NCBI GenBank assembly: GCA_014529385.2
Contig: CM043949.1
Coordinates: 144,905,850-144,969,849 of the forward strand
Source of the DNA: Adiantum capillus-veneris
Taxonomy: Eukaryota; Streptophyta; Polypodiopsida; Polypodiales; Pteridaceae
Reading direction: 5' to 3'
DNA length: 64,000 nucleotides
A program made the translations under genes and the position numbers. Below, in pieces: positions 1 to 10,561 of the stretch. The notes under the pieces were generated by a model. That model did not search any database. It was given only the letters and a program-made list of their open reading frames with translations, and was not told the DNA's origin. Within the stretch, counting starts at the first letter, position 1; the number at the start of each line of letters is the position of its first letter.

Positions 1-2648
1 TCTTGTACTTTCCTTACACCAGGTGTCCTGACAGCCGGAATTCCAAATTCCTCATCAAGACTTTGTTCAGAACCATCTGAATCCATGTCTACATGTGAAA
101 AACCTGATGATGCATCAACCATAAAGGGAGGTTCATCAACCTTTTCCTTTCCTTTTCGTGATACATTCCCTGTACCTGTTGGTGGAGTAACTTGCGTACG
201 TAGTCTACCATTCCATGGTTTCTCAACAGAGCCACGAGAAGAGGACTCTTGTGGTCCACTCAAAACCTGTGACTGTGGCCTCACATTTTGTACAACCACA
301 TCATCTTTTACATCAGCCCCAATAGTGCCATGTGCATTACTGTACCAGCTGCTCATCTCATCAAAGACTACATCTCTGCTCACTCGTAATTCTCGTGTAG
401 TAGGATTGTAGCACCTGTACCCCTTTTGTTCAAGGGAATATCCCACAAGAATACATTTCTCTGCTTTAGGATCCAATTTCCTACGCAACTCATCTGGTAC
501 ATGCACGTAAGCTATGCAACCAAACACTTTCAAGTGTGCCAAATCAGGCTTTGTACCTGTAAACTTTTTCTCAGGTGTTACATCATGCACCGCAGCTGTA
601 GGTGTCCTGTTCATAATGTACACAGCTGTATTTACAGCTTCAGCCCAGAAATGATGAGGCATGTTCTTCTCATTCATCAATGCACGTGCAACCTCTGCAA
701 TGTGCCTGTTTTTCCTTTCTGCGACCCCATTCTGCTGTGGAGTATATCTGCATGTAAACTGCCTGTGTATACCATGCATTCGCAAAAAATCTGAAAAATC
801 ATTGGAGAAGTATTCTCCCCCTCCATCTGACCTCAATGTCTTCATTTGCATATCTGTCTCCTTCTCAATCATGACTTTGAAGTCTTGAAAGTGACCAAAC
901 ACTTCACTTTTGTTACGCATGAAGTAGACCCATACTTTCCTTGTATGGTCATCAATGAAAGAGACATAATACCTGCAACCATGTATACTTGCAGTATCGG
1001 TTGGACCCCAAACATCTGTGTGCACCACCTCAAGTGGCCTTTTACATACATTGTGCTCATGTGGAAATGAGCCCTTTGACTGTTTTCCAAACTGGCATGC
1101 TGCACACACTTTATGCATACCATCCACCTTGAATTTGGGCAAACCTTTTACAATCTGTTTTGATTGCATGCTGCGCAATCTCTGCTCATTGACATGGCCA
1201 ATGCGTTTGTGCCAAATGTCAACATCAGCCACAACACCTGTGCCCTATGCAAATAATGCAGCTTTTACCTCAGGCATGTCTACATTCAGCGTAAACATTC
1301 TGCCCACACATTTTCCCTCTGTGATCAGCTTACAGCCATTCTGGAAATCTTCTACATAACAGCCATTTGGATTGAAGCGAACCTGCAAACCCTGCTCAAC
1401 CATTTGTCCAACAGAAACAAGATTCTTTGTAATGTTTGGGACATGAAGTACATCTGCTAAGTACTTTGATTTCCCACTCTTCGTATTTAGAGGTATGTCC
1501 CCTACATGAGCAATGGGGTGAGTTGTATCATCTCCTGTCTGCACATAGCCTGACACATCTGGTTTGGGCATATCTCTAAACCACTCTCTACGAGACGTCA
1601 TGTGATTAGAGGCACCTGAATCCACATACCAAACATCATCTTGGGTGGAATTCTCTGCAGTCATTGTATTCATTACATGCTGCATAACAAACATGCGCTC
1701 ATTTTTGCTGTCATTTGCATCTCTGCTAGTAGATGCATAGTTGCCTTGTTCTCTCTTTCTACTTGCTTTTCCCTTTGGACAGTCACGTGACATGTGACCT
1801 CTTTCACCACAAGTCCAACATTCTCTACTATCTGGAGTATGTTGCTGCCTGCTTGATCCTGCACCACGACCTCTTTGACTCCCCCTTCCTTGAGACTGGT
1901 TTCCCCTGCCACCTGTATTGTTTTGATTTGATTGACCTTCCAGAAATTGGCCCCTGCAACCCCTTGGGCCTCGACCACGACCTCTACCTCTACCTCTGTT
2001 GGAGTTAGAATAGAAGGCCTATTCAGAATTATTTTTGCCATGAGAAGAAGATGTGTCAAGGTTCTTCTCCTCAAGAATAAGCATAGAAATCAAATCTTGG
2101 AACACGGGGATGTCGTCTCTTGTATTCATGGAAGACCTAAAATGTACATACTCATCTCCTAGACCATCCAAGCATGCACGGACAATGTCATCGTCTTCCA
2201 CTGACACTTTAATAGATCCAAGAGCCTCAATGATACTCTTGATCTTCAAGGCATAATCATTGATTGAGAGGTTGTTCCTCTTAACCTGATTTAGCTCTGA
2301 CTTTAGTTGAAGCTTCCTGGCCTTGGTGTTCACCTCGAACACTCTGCCTAAGTTTCTCCATGCAATGGCGGGGGTTTCAGCATCCTGTAGATAGCCCATC
2401 ATGCCATCTGTGATGCTCATAGACAGCCAATACATCACTTTGCTCTGGCCTTGTTGCCAGTCCCTCAAAGCTTTCCTTTGTTCTGCTGTAGCATTTGCCT
2501 CGGGAATCTCTGGTTCCTTTTCATTGTCTCCTTCTACATAGTCCCAATAACCTTTTCCTTTTAGGAAATTTGTTATTCTGAACTTCCATGCAGGGTAGTT
2601 ATTTTTCTCAAGCTTCTCAGTAACAATCTGACTGAAACCGTCAGACAT
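1..2648 (-). pseudogene. Copia Gag-Pol polyprotein (Gag, protease, integrase), partial
   Basis: One reading frame starting at ATG 2648 runs to position 1, broken only by two amber codons (2021-2019 and 1247-1245); there is no frameshift. Order seen: UBN2-type copia Gag (about residues 1-205); an Arg-Gly-rich stretch; a CCHC zinc knuckle (CWTCGERGHMSRDC, near 1790-1835); an aspartic protease with WYVDSGASNHMT (near 1620); the GAG-pre-integrase HHCC region (WHKRIGH to CAAC, near 1100-1220); then a DDE integrase core with HTDVWGP, SDGGGEYF and QQNGVAERKN. After it comes the usual linker with ILVGYS and VSRDVVFDE. Both stops fall where a sense codon is expected and each is one C-to-T change from CAG. 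RT and RNase H would lie outside the window. The element is non-autonomous in this state. Confidence 0.9.
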
Positions 2649-2721
2649 CTTGAAGCACTAAGACAAAATAGCTGCAATCTGCAAAAACCTGCAAATCTGC
2701 TGAACCTGCTATCATGGTTCC

Positions 2722-3103
2722 TGTAACGCTTTCTACACTCAACGAGTGTCCACAATCAAGTGTTTCACAACCACTGTACCATGTAAAGAATGAGGATGCA
2801 AGAGAGCTACACAAGGCAAGCACAAAGCACACAGAGATGGAAAGCTTCTTCTTCTTCTTTACAGAAAAGAGAGTACAAAATGACTAAGTGCTAAAGCTGA
2901 AAAGTAGCACATATGTACATGCGGTCACTAAGGGTGAACTCGCTAGAAGCGTACTAGGCTGGCACTATAAGTGTAGTCCAGCTGTAGAATCACTGGCAGA
3001 GATCCTTCGTGTCGGTCACCTAACGCGCCAGTGAGTAAATGCAGTAAGCGGCCAAGACCTGTAGTGGATGCCAGCTCAAGGTGTAGAGCTCGACATCTCA
3101 ACA
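2722..3103 (-). repeat. 5' LTR of the copia element
   Basis: On the minus strand this segment starts TGTTGAGATG and ends CGTTACA, giving the expected TG...CA and a 382 bp length typical of copia LTRs. The outer boundary is set by the switch at 3104 to a gypsy integrase reading frame. The inner boundary is inferred only from the TG/CA rule because the second LTR is outside the window. Confidence 0.7.
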
Positions 3104-3550
3104 CTCCCCCGAGTTCGAAAAGCACATCAAGAGGATAGTCAAGAGAAGCAGGTGGAAGGAAGAATCATCGATTTGGAGAGGTTAGGGCTAGATCGAGAGT
3201 CAGCAGTGAAGTACTATGCAGCCCAGGCAGAGAAGAAACGAAAGAAGTTCAATCGCAACCTTGTCAAGAAAGGTATCAAGGAAGGTTCTTTAGTGCTCAG
3301 ATACGACAATCGCTTTGATCGCAGGAAGGATGGTAAGTTCTTGCTTAAGTGGGAAGGCCCTTTTGTAGTAATACAGAGGTTCTCAAATGGTAGTTACCAA
3401 CTAGGTGACCTAGATGGTAAGGTACATCAGACCCCGGTAAATGGTTGGCGATTGAAGGCCTACCAATGTCGTCTTTCACAGCCATATGCTGGTGAAATCA
3501 ATGCTAAGGATGGTTCAGAGGAGAGCTCATCATATTCGAGCTCCAACTAA
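3104..3550 (+). pseudogene. Gypsy integrase C-terminal fragment
   Basis: The reading frame continues from the copia LTR into about 145 residues that match the C-terminal end of gypsy integrase: a Lys/Arg-rich linker, EGSLVLRYDNRFD, then a GPF-type strand pattern (KWEGPFVVIQRF), the YQLGDLDGK hairpin and VNGWRLKAY. The equivalent region of element A (about 15600-15870, minus) reads GDLVLRYDNRLD, YQLMDLNGK and VNGYRLKPY, so the match is clear at family level. The frame stops at 3550 about 85 bp before the polypurine tract, as expected for the end of pol. The N-terminal ~12 residues of the open frame come from copia LTR sequence and are an artefact of the nested insertion. Confidence 0.85.
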
Positions 3551-3579
3551 GGTAACAATCATGTACATAGTCGTTTCAA

Positions 3580-3649
3580 TTAAAAAAAAAAAAAGAGAAA
3601 AAAAAGGAAAAAAAGAGAAAATACCTCTAGCTTAAGGGGGAGGGCTATA
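3580..3649 (+). other. A/G-rich run and polypurine tract of element C
   Basis: An A-rich run interrupted by G (about 3580-3621) is followed by AAGGGGGAGGG (3634-3644) just before the LTR start at 3650. The same motif in element A lies at the equivalent place next to its 3' LTR, which supports its role as plus-strand primer for reverse transcription. Confidence 0.75.
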
Positions 3650-3934
3650 TGATGCATGGTTTTTAGGACCCCTTCTGAAGATGCAGTAAAGGCACAGTCA
3701 GTTGTTGGGGAGATGAGGATACTCTAGTCCAAGGGTTCTCGAAAGAGAAGAAAAATCTACTTCACAAGCACCAAAGAGTAAAAAGTGCCATGGACAGAAG
3801 ATACGTGGGAACGAGCTCTTATGCATGCCTACAACCTATATCTTACAGAATAGCCCATTCTAGGTGTGAATTTCTAGTGAAATTTACACGAGGATGTTCG
3901 TGTGGACTCACAGCACAGCATACTCCGTTTTCAC

Positions 3935-4050
3935 TTTTTTACCGACAGTAAATATTTTTTACCTACAGTAAATATTTTTCACCTACATGGTAAATACAAA
4001 TTACTTTTTACCTACAGTAACTATTTTTACCCATGGTAAATACTTTTTAC
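3935..4050. repeat. ~20 bp minirepeats inside LTR C
   Basis: Five to six degenerate tandem units of the type TTTTTACCTACAGTAAATAT occur in succession. Some units carry CATGGTAAATA instead of CAGTAAATA. The unit contains an imperfect inverted repeat (TTTAC...GTAAA). Confidence 0.7.
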
Positions 4051-4555
4051 TGCACCATAAGTAATTGGTAGGTAACAGTTCACTGTTACTAGAAGCAGTG
4101 ATTGGGCATCAACAATGCAGTTACAGGAGGAGAAAAGGGGAAAATCTTATGGTAAAGGTGACTCAACAGGGATAAAGACTTTTGAGTTGAAAAGAAACAT
4201 GTTGATTTTTTCAAAGAACACATGTCAAAAGAAGCCATGGTTGAGGATTTTTTGAGAATTTGATATTGAGGAGGACCCAGCTGCCACCTCCCCCCCGCAG
4301 GTCCCCCCCTGACATGTGCAGAACCTCGAGTTTCAACAGCCACCTTACCTGCTCTTAAATGCTGGTCAAGGCCTTATCCCCATGTGTCACAATCAGAAAA
4401 ATCAGCATTTACCCTCCCCTCTCACATCACTCTAGAGAATATCTTGATGGTGACATATGAGATGACCTCAATCTGTTGACCACCCTAAGCAAAAAGTAAC
4501 CCCAATCAACGGATTTAAGCATGTTTATCCCTAATCCTAAACCCTCTCAGAAACC

Positions 4556-4563
4556 TATATAAG
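4556..4563 (+). promoter_or_regulatory. TATA box of LTR C
   Basis: TATATAAG in the LTR, followed by GGAGACC. It is about 900 bp from the LTR start. Inferred promoter by position and motif only. Confidence 0.5.
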
Positions 4564-5147
4564 GAGACCTTCTCTCACTCAAAACCAACACTTCACCCAC
4601 TTCACCAAGCAACGAAGCTATGACGACATTGCTCACAACGAGGAGCTATGGATGGAGCTCTACTCTCTCTCCCTCTAGTATGCTACATTACTAGCCCTAA
4701 AACCTAAATAAGGAGTCTTCTCTCATGCTCCATGGCCACCATTCTCGCCATCATTCTCTAAGGTATTGATGTGTTGCTAGTAGGATCATACTTACTTGCT
4801 GGGTTGATTGTTTTTGACAAGGGATTATGCCATCCTTGGCTTGCTTCTCTATATCCTTGTTATGTATGATCAGATGCCGTTGTATTGTTAAGCTGATGTC
4901 TTGTGTATATATATGCTACATAAGGTCCCTAAGCTTCGTTTCTATGTGTTTTTCCATATGTTTTGATGCAATCATAATGCCAGAAGTCTCACTTGCCTAT
5001 GTGCACTATGTGTGAGGTCCCTAAACCTCTTAATTTAGGGTGGTGCCCCCTTTGTTTTGTTCTTTGCTTGTTTGCATGAGGCGTGGTTTGTGGAGTGTGC
5101 ACGAGTACAGAGGCCACCCGATTGCACTGCTCTTTTTCCCGCTATCA

Positions 5148-5318
5148 CCACCTTGGGCTAAAACCTCCATAACACAATGGTTAGTAGGTTGGACAAGTGA
5201 TGGACCTCTACCCGAAACCAATAATGGTATTAAACATAGTAGCTACAGTCCATTCACAAATTGACCTTCAAACAATAGAGATAGATTCTTTCAATAGATC
5301 TAGCTTTGACAGGTGGTG
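5148..5318. repeat. Satellite, one interrupted long monomer
   Basis: This 171 bp piece matches the long (~180 bp) satellite monomer seen from 23301 onward: CCACCTTGGGCTAAAACCTCC, AACACAATGGTTAGTAGGTT and CATTCACAAATTGACCTTC occur in the same order. It is bounded left by LTR C and right by the CACTA terminus at 5319, so both elements inserted into satellite. Confidence 0.9.
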
Positions 5319-5342
5319 CACTACAACAAAAAAGGTGTTATC

Positions 5343-5379
5343 GATGTATATAGCGACGCTTAATGTCGCTATATACATC
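5343..5379. other. Perfect subterminal hairpin of the CACTA element
   Basis: GATGTATATAGCGAC (5343-5357) pairs perfectly with GTCGCTATATACATC (5365-5379) across a 7-base loop. The arms contain the GCGAC motif that recurs to about 5500, where a transposase is expected to bind subterminal repeats. Role inferred from the family. Confidence 0.8.
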
Positions 5380-5754
5380 TTTGTGAAACTGTCGCAAAGA
5401 GCGTCGATATAAGCGTGGAAAGGGTTTATTGGCGACGCAGATAGCGACGAGTATATAGACGCATTTATAGACGCAGATAGCGACGAGGATATCGACGACC
5501 AGAAAAGAAAAAAAAATTCTTGGGTAGAGGGCAGGTAGCCTGGCCTGTGCCCAGTGAAAAGATGGACACAGCCACCATAGCCAGACTTCCTGCCCTCTGC
5601 CCGAGAAAGCGAGCAACACCAAAATCAACCGTGCTCCTGCTGAAATTTCAGCAGAGTTCCCTTCGTTTTTACATAAACTTTTCAAAAAAAAACCATATCA
5701 TGTATACGCCTCCAACATACTATCGATGTAGGATCTCACATGAGATTTAAGGCC

Positions 5755-6085
5755 AATGACCATAACGAACCATAACCATAACCTAAAAGCATAACCATAA
5801 CGAACCATAACCATAACTTAAAAGTATAACCATAACTTAAAACCATAACCGACCATAACCACTTTGATAAAAACCATAATGCAGATAACCATAACCATAA
5901 AAAAAATTAACAATAACCATAAGCATAACCAGAAAGTTAAACATAACCATGAACAAAACCTGAACCATAACTATGTCTATACAAAAATAGGAGAAATAAC
6001 CATGTCTATACAATGACAATGACAATAACCATAACCATAAGGAAAACAATAACTGTCTGAACAATAATCATAACCATATATATAT
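5755..6085. repeat. AACCAT-rich simple repeat
   Basis: Dozens of interspersed copies of AACCAT/ATAACC with decayed spacers form a low-complexity block of about 330 bp inside the CACTA interior. The minus-strand open frame over it (5837-6064) is a by-product of the repeat. Confidence 0.85.
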
Positions 6086-6482
6086 GTCTATACAAAACAG
6101 AGACACAGAAGCGTGTCTGTGTCTCAAAAAGCATATATATGAAATCCGGTCCACTGATGACTAGGCATCACAACCTGCACATAGGACAACTCACAAAATT
6201 AGTATTGATATTACTTCACATATATTTACTTAATTGAATAAACTCACACATATTAACGTCTCACCTCAAGCGATCAGCAAGACTGTAAGGCCTCCTAGTC
6301 TACAGGCTCTCCTCAAGCATCAAGATCATTCAATACTTCATAGATACCTCTGCGATATCCATCTAACTCCTCCTGACGTGTCGGGGCTCGATGCATCGGA
6401 AGATTTTGCGTTTATACAAAAATCAAAGTAATAGGAATACATGATTCATCGTGTTTTAAAAAAATCCATAGTTAATATTGGA

Positions 6483-7421
6483 TTAGAAACTCACAAACTC
6501 ATAGCGAAAGTTGTCGAAGCCTCCGTTGCCAAGATGAGATGTCCCCCTGGTCATCTGTCGTATCCGCATGGCCTCAAGCTGTTGTCTGAACCGCGTCTCC
6601 ACTGTCCGCTCATCCTCCCTGATCTGCAGCCACATCTCGTCTGGGATGCCCGAAGGCTTCAGCGAGCCGGTCCTGAAAGCCTTCCAAGCTACATCTCGTC
6701 GATGTTTCACGGTGTCCCGTGCAACACCCTTGATCCACCTCCTCGGAACAACGTTTGAACCCGGAGCAGGCTGGTACTCTCTCACGATGGTCTCCACTAT
6801 GTAAGTGACTTTGTCCTTTTCCTGCTCACCCAAAGACGTCAAAATGCTGGTCAAAAACTATAGCTCCACGAGCTGGCCAATCCGATGTCTCATCTCAATC
6901 CCGACTCTATCCATGTCAATAGAACCATCTGCCCATACATTATAGAGCTTGGAGGCACTAGGATCGTGTGCCCCCAAGGTGTCCGAGGTGTGCCAAGAGG
7001 TGTGTTGAGAGGTGTGCCTGGGTAGGACGGGGGTCGTGAGGGAGGAGGGGTCGAAGCATCTGTGGAACCTCCTCCACAGCAACCACCACCTCCACCTGAC
7101 AATCGCCGAGATCGGCGAGTGCGCCTGTGCTGCGAAGATGAGGACGTACCCGCCTCTGCCCCACCCCTAAGGTGTCAAACCGGCCATGATGGGAGAAGCA
7201 GGCGTCGTACCCATAAGCGTCCCCCCCCCATAGGCGTCCCCCCTAGGCTTCAGACCCTCGGGTGTGAAGCCCCGAGGCGTAGTACCCATGCCTCTGGCTA
7301 CCCAATACTGAGAAGCCTCTGCCATCTGAGCAGGCGTCATCCGTGTAACGAAGCCCATGAATGCATCTGCACTCATAGAAGCGGGATCTAGAAACTGGTA
7401 TGCTATACTAAAGTCCTGCAC
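6483..7421 (-). pseudogene. Degraded CACTA-associated coding region
   Basis: The open stretches 7421-7167, 7082-6858 and 6854-6483 lie in the same minus-strand frame and are separated only by stops, which suggests one decayed gene of about 310 codons. The first part contains an Ala/Met-rich segment (MTPAQMAEASQYW); the middle is Pro/Gly-rich; the last ~120 residues are charged (RRWIKGVARDTV, EDERTVETRFRQQLEAMR). Such a charged helical C-terminal part is common in plant En/Spm-type transposase-related proteins, and the location inside a CACTA element fits. I recognise no catalytic motif, so the assignment rests on context. The segment 6110-6482 holds nothing I can identify. Confidence 0.4.
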
Positions 7422-7487
7422 AAAGAAATTAAAATAAAGCGTCAGAACACAGTTGTTTAAATTAACTTTAAGCTTAATTTTATTTTT

Positions 7488-10400
7488 TTAAAGTCGAGCT
7501 TCATAGGCTTTTAGAAGTGCATCCAGCTGCTCGTTTACTTTGTCTGCCAGCACAGATCCTCTTGATCCTGCACTTTCGGGCTCAGCTAATTCCTTTGGTG
7601 CTATGGCTGCTGTGGTGTGTGAGCTTAGGCTAGCTAGATCTTCTAACCGCTCCAACCTGTTCTTTGTATGTTTCAACTCATCGGATAGGGTTGTTTGCTC
7701 TCGCTCTTTCCTGGCTTTCCTACGCGCCTTTCTTGCCTTCCAAGTGCTTCTCGGATTTTTCGTTTCTGAACTTTGGGCATCTGTTTTTGGTTCTTCTGTT
7801 ATGGGTTCGTTCGTCCTTCTTTGGGCTTGGGCCTGTGTCACCGCCTAAACAGGTATGACTGTTTCATTTTCTGATACTCCACTGGAGGGTACTGTTTCCA
7901 ACAGGTTCAAGGTGGCTTTTGCTCCTTTACTCGGGTTTTTTGGGCAATCAGGAATCAAATGAGTAATCCCACATTCTGGGCAATACACATTGACTCTAAT
8001 GATTTCATCATGGGGACAGTCTCTCAGCCAATGGTCTCCGCCACACTTGTAACAGGGGCCCTTGGGTTGTTGAGGTGCTCCTTGAGCTCCTCGTTGCTGG
8101 GAAGTCTGTCTCTGTCCGCCCATGCCTCCATTTGCTATGAACAACAATGTTCGTTCATCTAAGCTATATCTTCATTCTCCTGCGGCGTGTGCAGCAGTTG
8201 GAGGTCCTTGATTCCCTATCATGCTCCATGGATCTGGTGTCGAGGGTTCTTTCGGCGGATAATAGACAGGGTTTGTCGCATATCCGTTGGGATCCTCATA
8301 ATATTCATGCATAGGCACCAAAGCCTTTTCTTCTTATTCAGTTATCGTTGGGGTGTATCTTACACCAACAGGTCGTAATCGTGGTAGGGGTGGTTGTTGC
8401 CCCAACACTGGTTGTGGTCTCTCTACACCTACAGGTCTTGGTAAGTTGCCTGCTTGATATCTAGGCATAGGTGGAACTTGAGGGGAAGCTACAGGAGCTT
8501 GGGGAGCATAAGGTCTCTCCCTCACATATCCCTTGTTATAGTAACATTCCTCGGTCCCATGGTTTGTCCATTTTTGTTCAATAGCACACCACTTGGGCTG
8601 TTTAGCCTGGGGTTTGGCATACAAGTTGATCTTTTTTAGCACTTCATCTACGAGGTGCTCCTGGTTTACCGCTATTTCTCCTTTCAGTGTTGTCTTGGAG
8701 GACTTGCTCCCACTTTGTGTGAAGATGAATCGTTATCAAGGTCCTTGAACACCCCTTCTTTGTAGACAGCACAATTGTCCACAAGGTACAAAGCTTCCTT
8801 GGTCAACTCATTCAATGTAGTGCTCCTCTTCATATGTAAGTCTTTCTGGAGATCTACATTCCTTAGTCCTTGGATGAATATTAGCATAAGTCTGGACTGA
8901 GTTGGCAGTTCTTCAACAGGACAGAACATAACATATCTCTTTAGTCTTAGGGATGCCTTCCGTACAGATTCTCCATCTTTTTGTTTGAATTTATGGATTT
9001 GTGAGACGGTATTATGAGCTATTCCCCTTTGAGAGAATTCCTCAATAAACTCCTCAAACACTTCCTCCATTGACTCAAAGTCTCTACGCTCCACAGAGTC
9101 GAACCAAGTTGCAGCATCATCCTCTAGGGTTAGTCCAAACCCTACCAATTGGGTAGGAAAGTCTAACACCTCTTCCGCTCTAATCACACGTACAAAGGCT
9201 GCTACATGATCTCTTGGGTCTCCTTTTTCTGTGTATTTCCTGTTTACCCATTTTTGCACTTGAGAAGGTCTAATTCTGCGATGGTCTACAAACCTCATCA
9301 TTGGATCACCCCTTCCAAGTCTATACCCCTCCTCGGGCCTTCTGTAATAGGCTCGTTCCTTGCCCAACGGTGCTCCTAAGCCATAATTTCTAACGGTTCT
9401 CGTCGGAGGTGGTCCTTCTCTTCGAACTCGTTCCATGGGTGGTCCTCCAAGCTCGGTCGACCCTTGTGTCTTTGGCTTACTCTCTGCTTGATACCTTGAA
9501 TAGTGTGGGGGTTCTTGCAAATCCCTGAGCCCTCGTGCAGCTGGATAACCCTCTCGGTTTCAGTCTGGTTCCATTGTTGCACTTTGTCAAAGCCATGCCT
9601 GCAATGATGGGTGGTTTGCTGGTTGGTCTTGGTTGGTGAATGCTTGTGGTCTGGTGGAATGTGATGTAGCGTCATACTCATCTGAAAACGGATTCGTTGA
9701 CTTGCTTGGGGTGTGGGCGGCTCTCGATATTTCCTCAGGGGCGTATGATGATGATCCTGGACCTGTTGCTCTTTCTAATTCCTCTGGAAGAATACGTTGG
9801 TATTCTCGCCCATATCTATCAACAAAAACTATGCCCTTCCTCATAGCAGTTTCATAAGAGAATAAGTAAAGAACCTTGTCTTTGCTTAGTTCGTCTATGT
9901 ATGGTTCTTTACTGTGAAAGTAAGAGACAATACCCTCGCTCTCGTGTTTGTAGATTCCCACATTCTCGTTATAAGTTGGAACCCTGATTGTTTTCTTATC
10001 ATACATGAAAATAGCTCCGTGCCGATCAATGTTTGGTGGCGGCTCTTGAGTTTTTGAAACCATTTTCCCTTTAGCCACGTTGTCTCCATATCTGTTGTAA
10101 TCTTCAGGGTTGCTAACTATTAAATAGTGGTTCCCCTTTTCGTCTCAGAATCTATCTCCATCATCATACACGTGGATTATCTCCAATCTTTGTGCTGGCT
10201 TCTCTTCAATGCAAATGCACTTGCGACCTCGATAGTCAGAATAGACTAGGGCTCCTCTTGGGTTTGTTCCCTCCAAGAAGATCACCGTAAGCCTGGAATC
10301 ATTCAAAGGATTTTGGGAGGTACTTCCTCCTCGTATAGGTCTATCATAGGTGAAACCTCCTGGCTGTTGGCTACCCATCATGAAGAAAGATTTGTCTGAC

Positions 10401-10561
10401 AAAGTTTCAGTATCACTACCTTCCTCAATAATCGGTGCTAGCGGATCTAACCTTGCCTGAGTTACACTCTCTTCAGTGGACACTACACTACCTTGGTCAC
10501 CTGCCACCTTCTGGTCTCTAACAATGTATCTTCTTGATCTCAAATTCATCAAACTTATCAA
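7488..10561 (-). pseudogene. Gag region of gypsy element B'
   Basis: Reading from 10561, open pieces 10561-10145, 10078-9587 and 9520-8684 share one frame; 8642-8334, 8147-7845 and 7841-7488 share a second frame after a frameshift near 8690. Modules matching element B in order: an N-terminal extension (VVSTEESVTQARLDPLAPI against VISTEGSVNQSWVQPLEPI in B), a capsid with a retrotrans_gag pattern (GFGLTLEDDAATWFDS, KRGI-type helix, EALYLVDNC), a segment with WCAIEQKWTNH, and two short zinc knuckles (CYKCGGDHWLRDC, CPECGITHLIPDC). The last part is rich in KARKARRKARKE-type basic residues. Interruptions are TGA 10147-10145, TGA 9589-9587, TGA near 9555, TAA 8336-8334, TGA near 8171 and TAG 7847-7845. 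Most replace residues present in B. Confidence 0.85.

Larger units (their letters stand above)
1..3103 (-). mobile_element. Ty1/copia LTR retrotransposon, 5' part
   Basis: The element reads right to left: 5' LTR (2722-3103), a short leader, then a gag-protease-integrase reading frame still open at the left edge of the window. The order protease then integrase, with no RT before integrase, is the copia arrangement, so RT and RNase H should lie beyond position 1. The right boundary (TGTTGAGATG on the minus strand, ending at 3103) abuts a plus-strand gypsy integrase fragment, so this copia element inserted into that older element. I could not find a convincing initiator-Met tRNA primer-binding site; the sequence next to the LTR (about 2705-2721) is only loosely similar. 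Confidence 0.9.
3104..5147 (+). mobile_element. Ty3/gypsy element C, 3' remnant
   Basis: Plus-strand remnant consisting of the integrase C-terminus (3104-3550), a purine-rich stretch, a polypurine tract and one LTR (3650-5147). The upstream part is lost or displaced by the copia insertion at 3104. The right edge runs directly into satellite at 5148. The integrase tail resembles that of element A (shared LVLRYDNR core), so C is probably also a Tat-like gypsy element, but the diagnostic RNase H part is not in the window. Confidence 0.85.
3650..5147 (+). repeat. 3' LTR of gypsy element C
   Basis: Starts TGATGCATGG directly after the polypurine tract and ends CGCTATCA where satellite begins, giving TG...CA ends with short inverted TGAT/ATCA termini and a length of 1498 bp. 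A TATATAAG box at 4556-4563 fits an LTR promoter. It contains a ~20 bp minirepeat cluster (3935-4050). Short frames such as 4827-5015 have no family features and I do not call them genes. Confidence 0.75.
5319..7487. mobile_element. CACTA (En/Spm-type) transposon, one end plus partial interior
   Basis: The left end reads CACTACAACAAAAAAGG, a classic CACTA-type terminus, immediately inside satellite. It is followed by subterminal GCGACG-type repeats and a hairpin, as CACTA elements usually have. The interior contains an AACCAT-rich block and a minus-strand degraded coding region. I find no matching right terminus. At about 7487 the sequence changes abruptly to B' gag, so the right part is deleted. 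Confidence 0.75.

Noticed and set aside
2700-2721. Copia primer-binding site
   Set aside because: The sequence next to the LTR does not contain a convincing TGGTATCAGAGC match, so I did not annotate it.
5319-5335. The TIR element at 60127 as a second CACTA transposon because its end also starts CACTA
   Set aside because: The flanks do not show a 3 bp duplication: the left side reads TAA and the right TTA, while TTAA matches both. The ends after CACTA also differ (CACTAGGTTGG against CACTACAACAA).
5837-6064. Minus-strand 75-codon hydrophobic frame
   Set aside because: Produced by the AACCAT simple repeat; composition is almost only Tyr, Leu, Phe, Met and Val.
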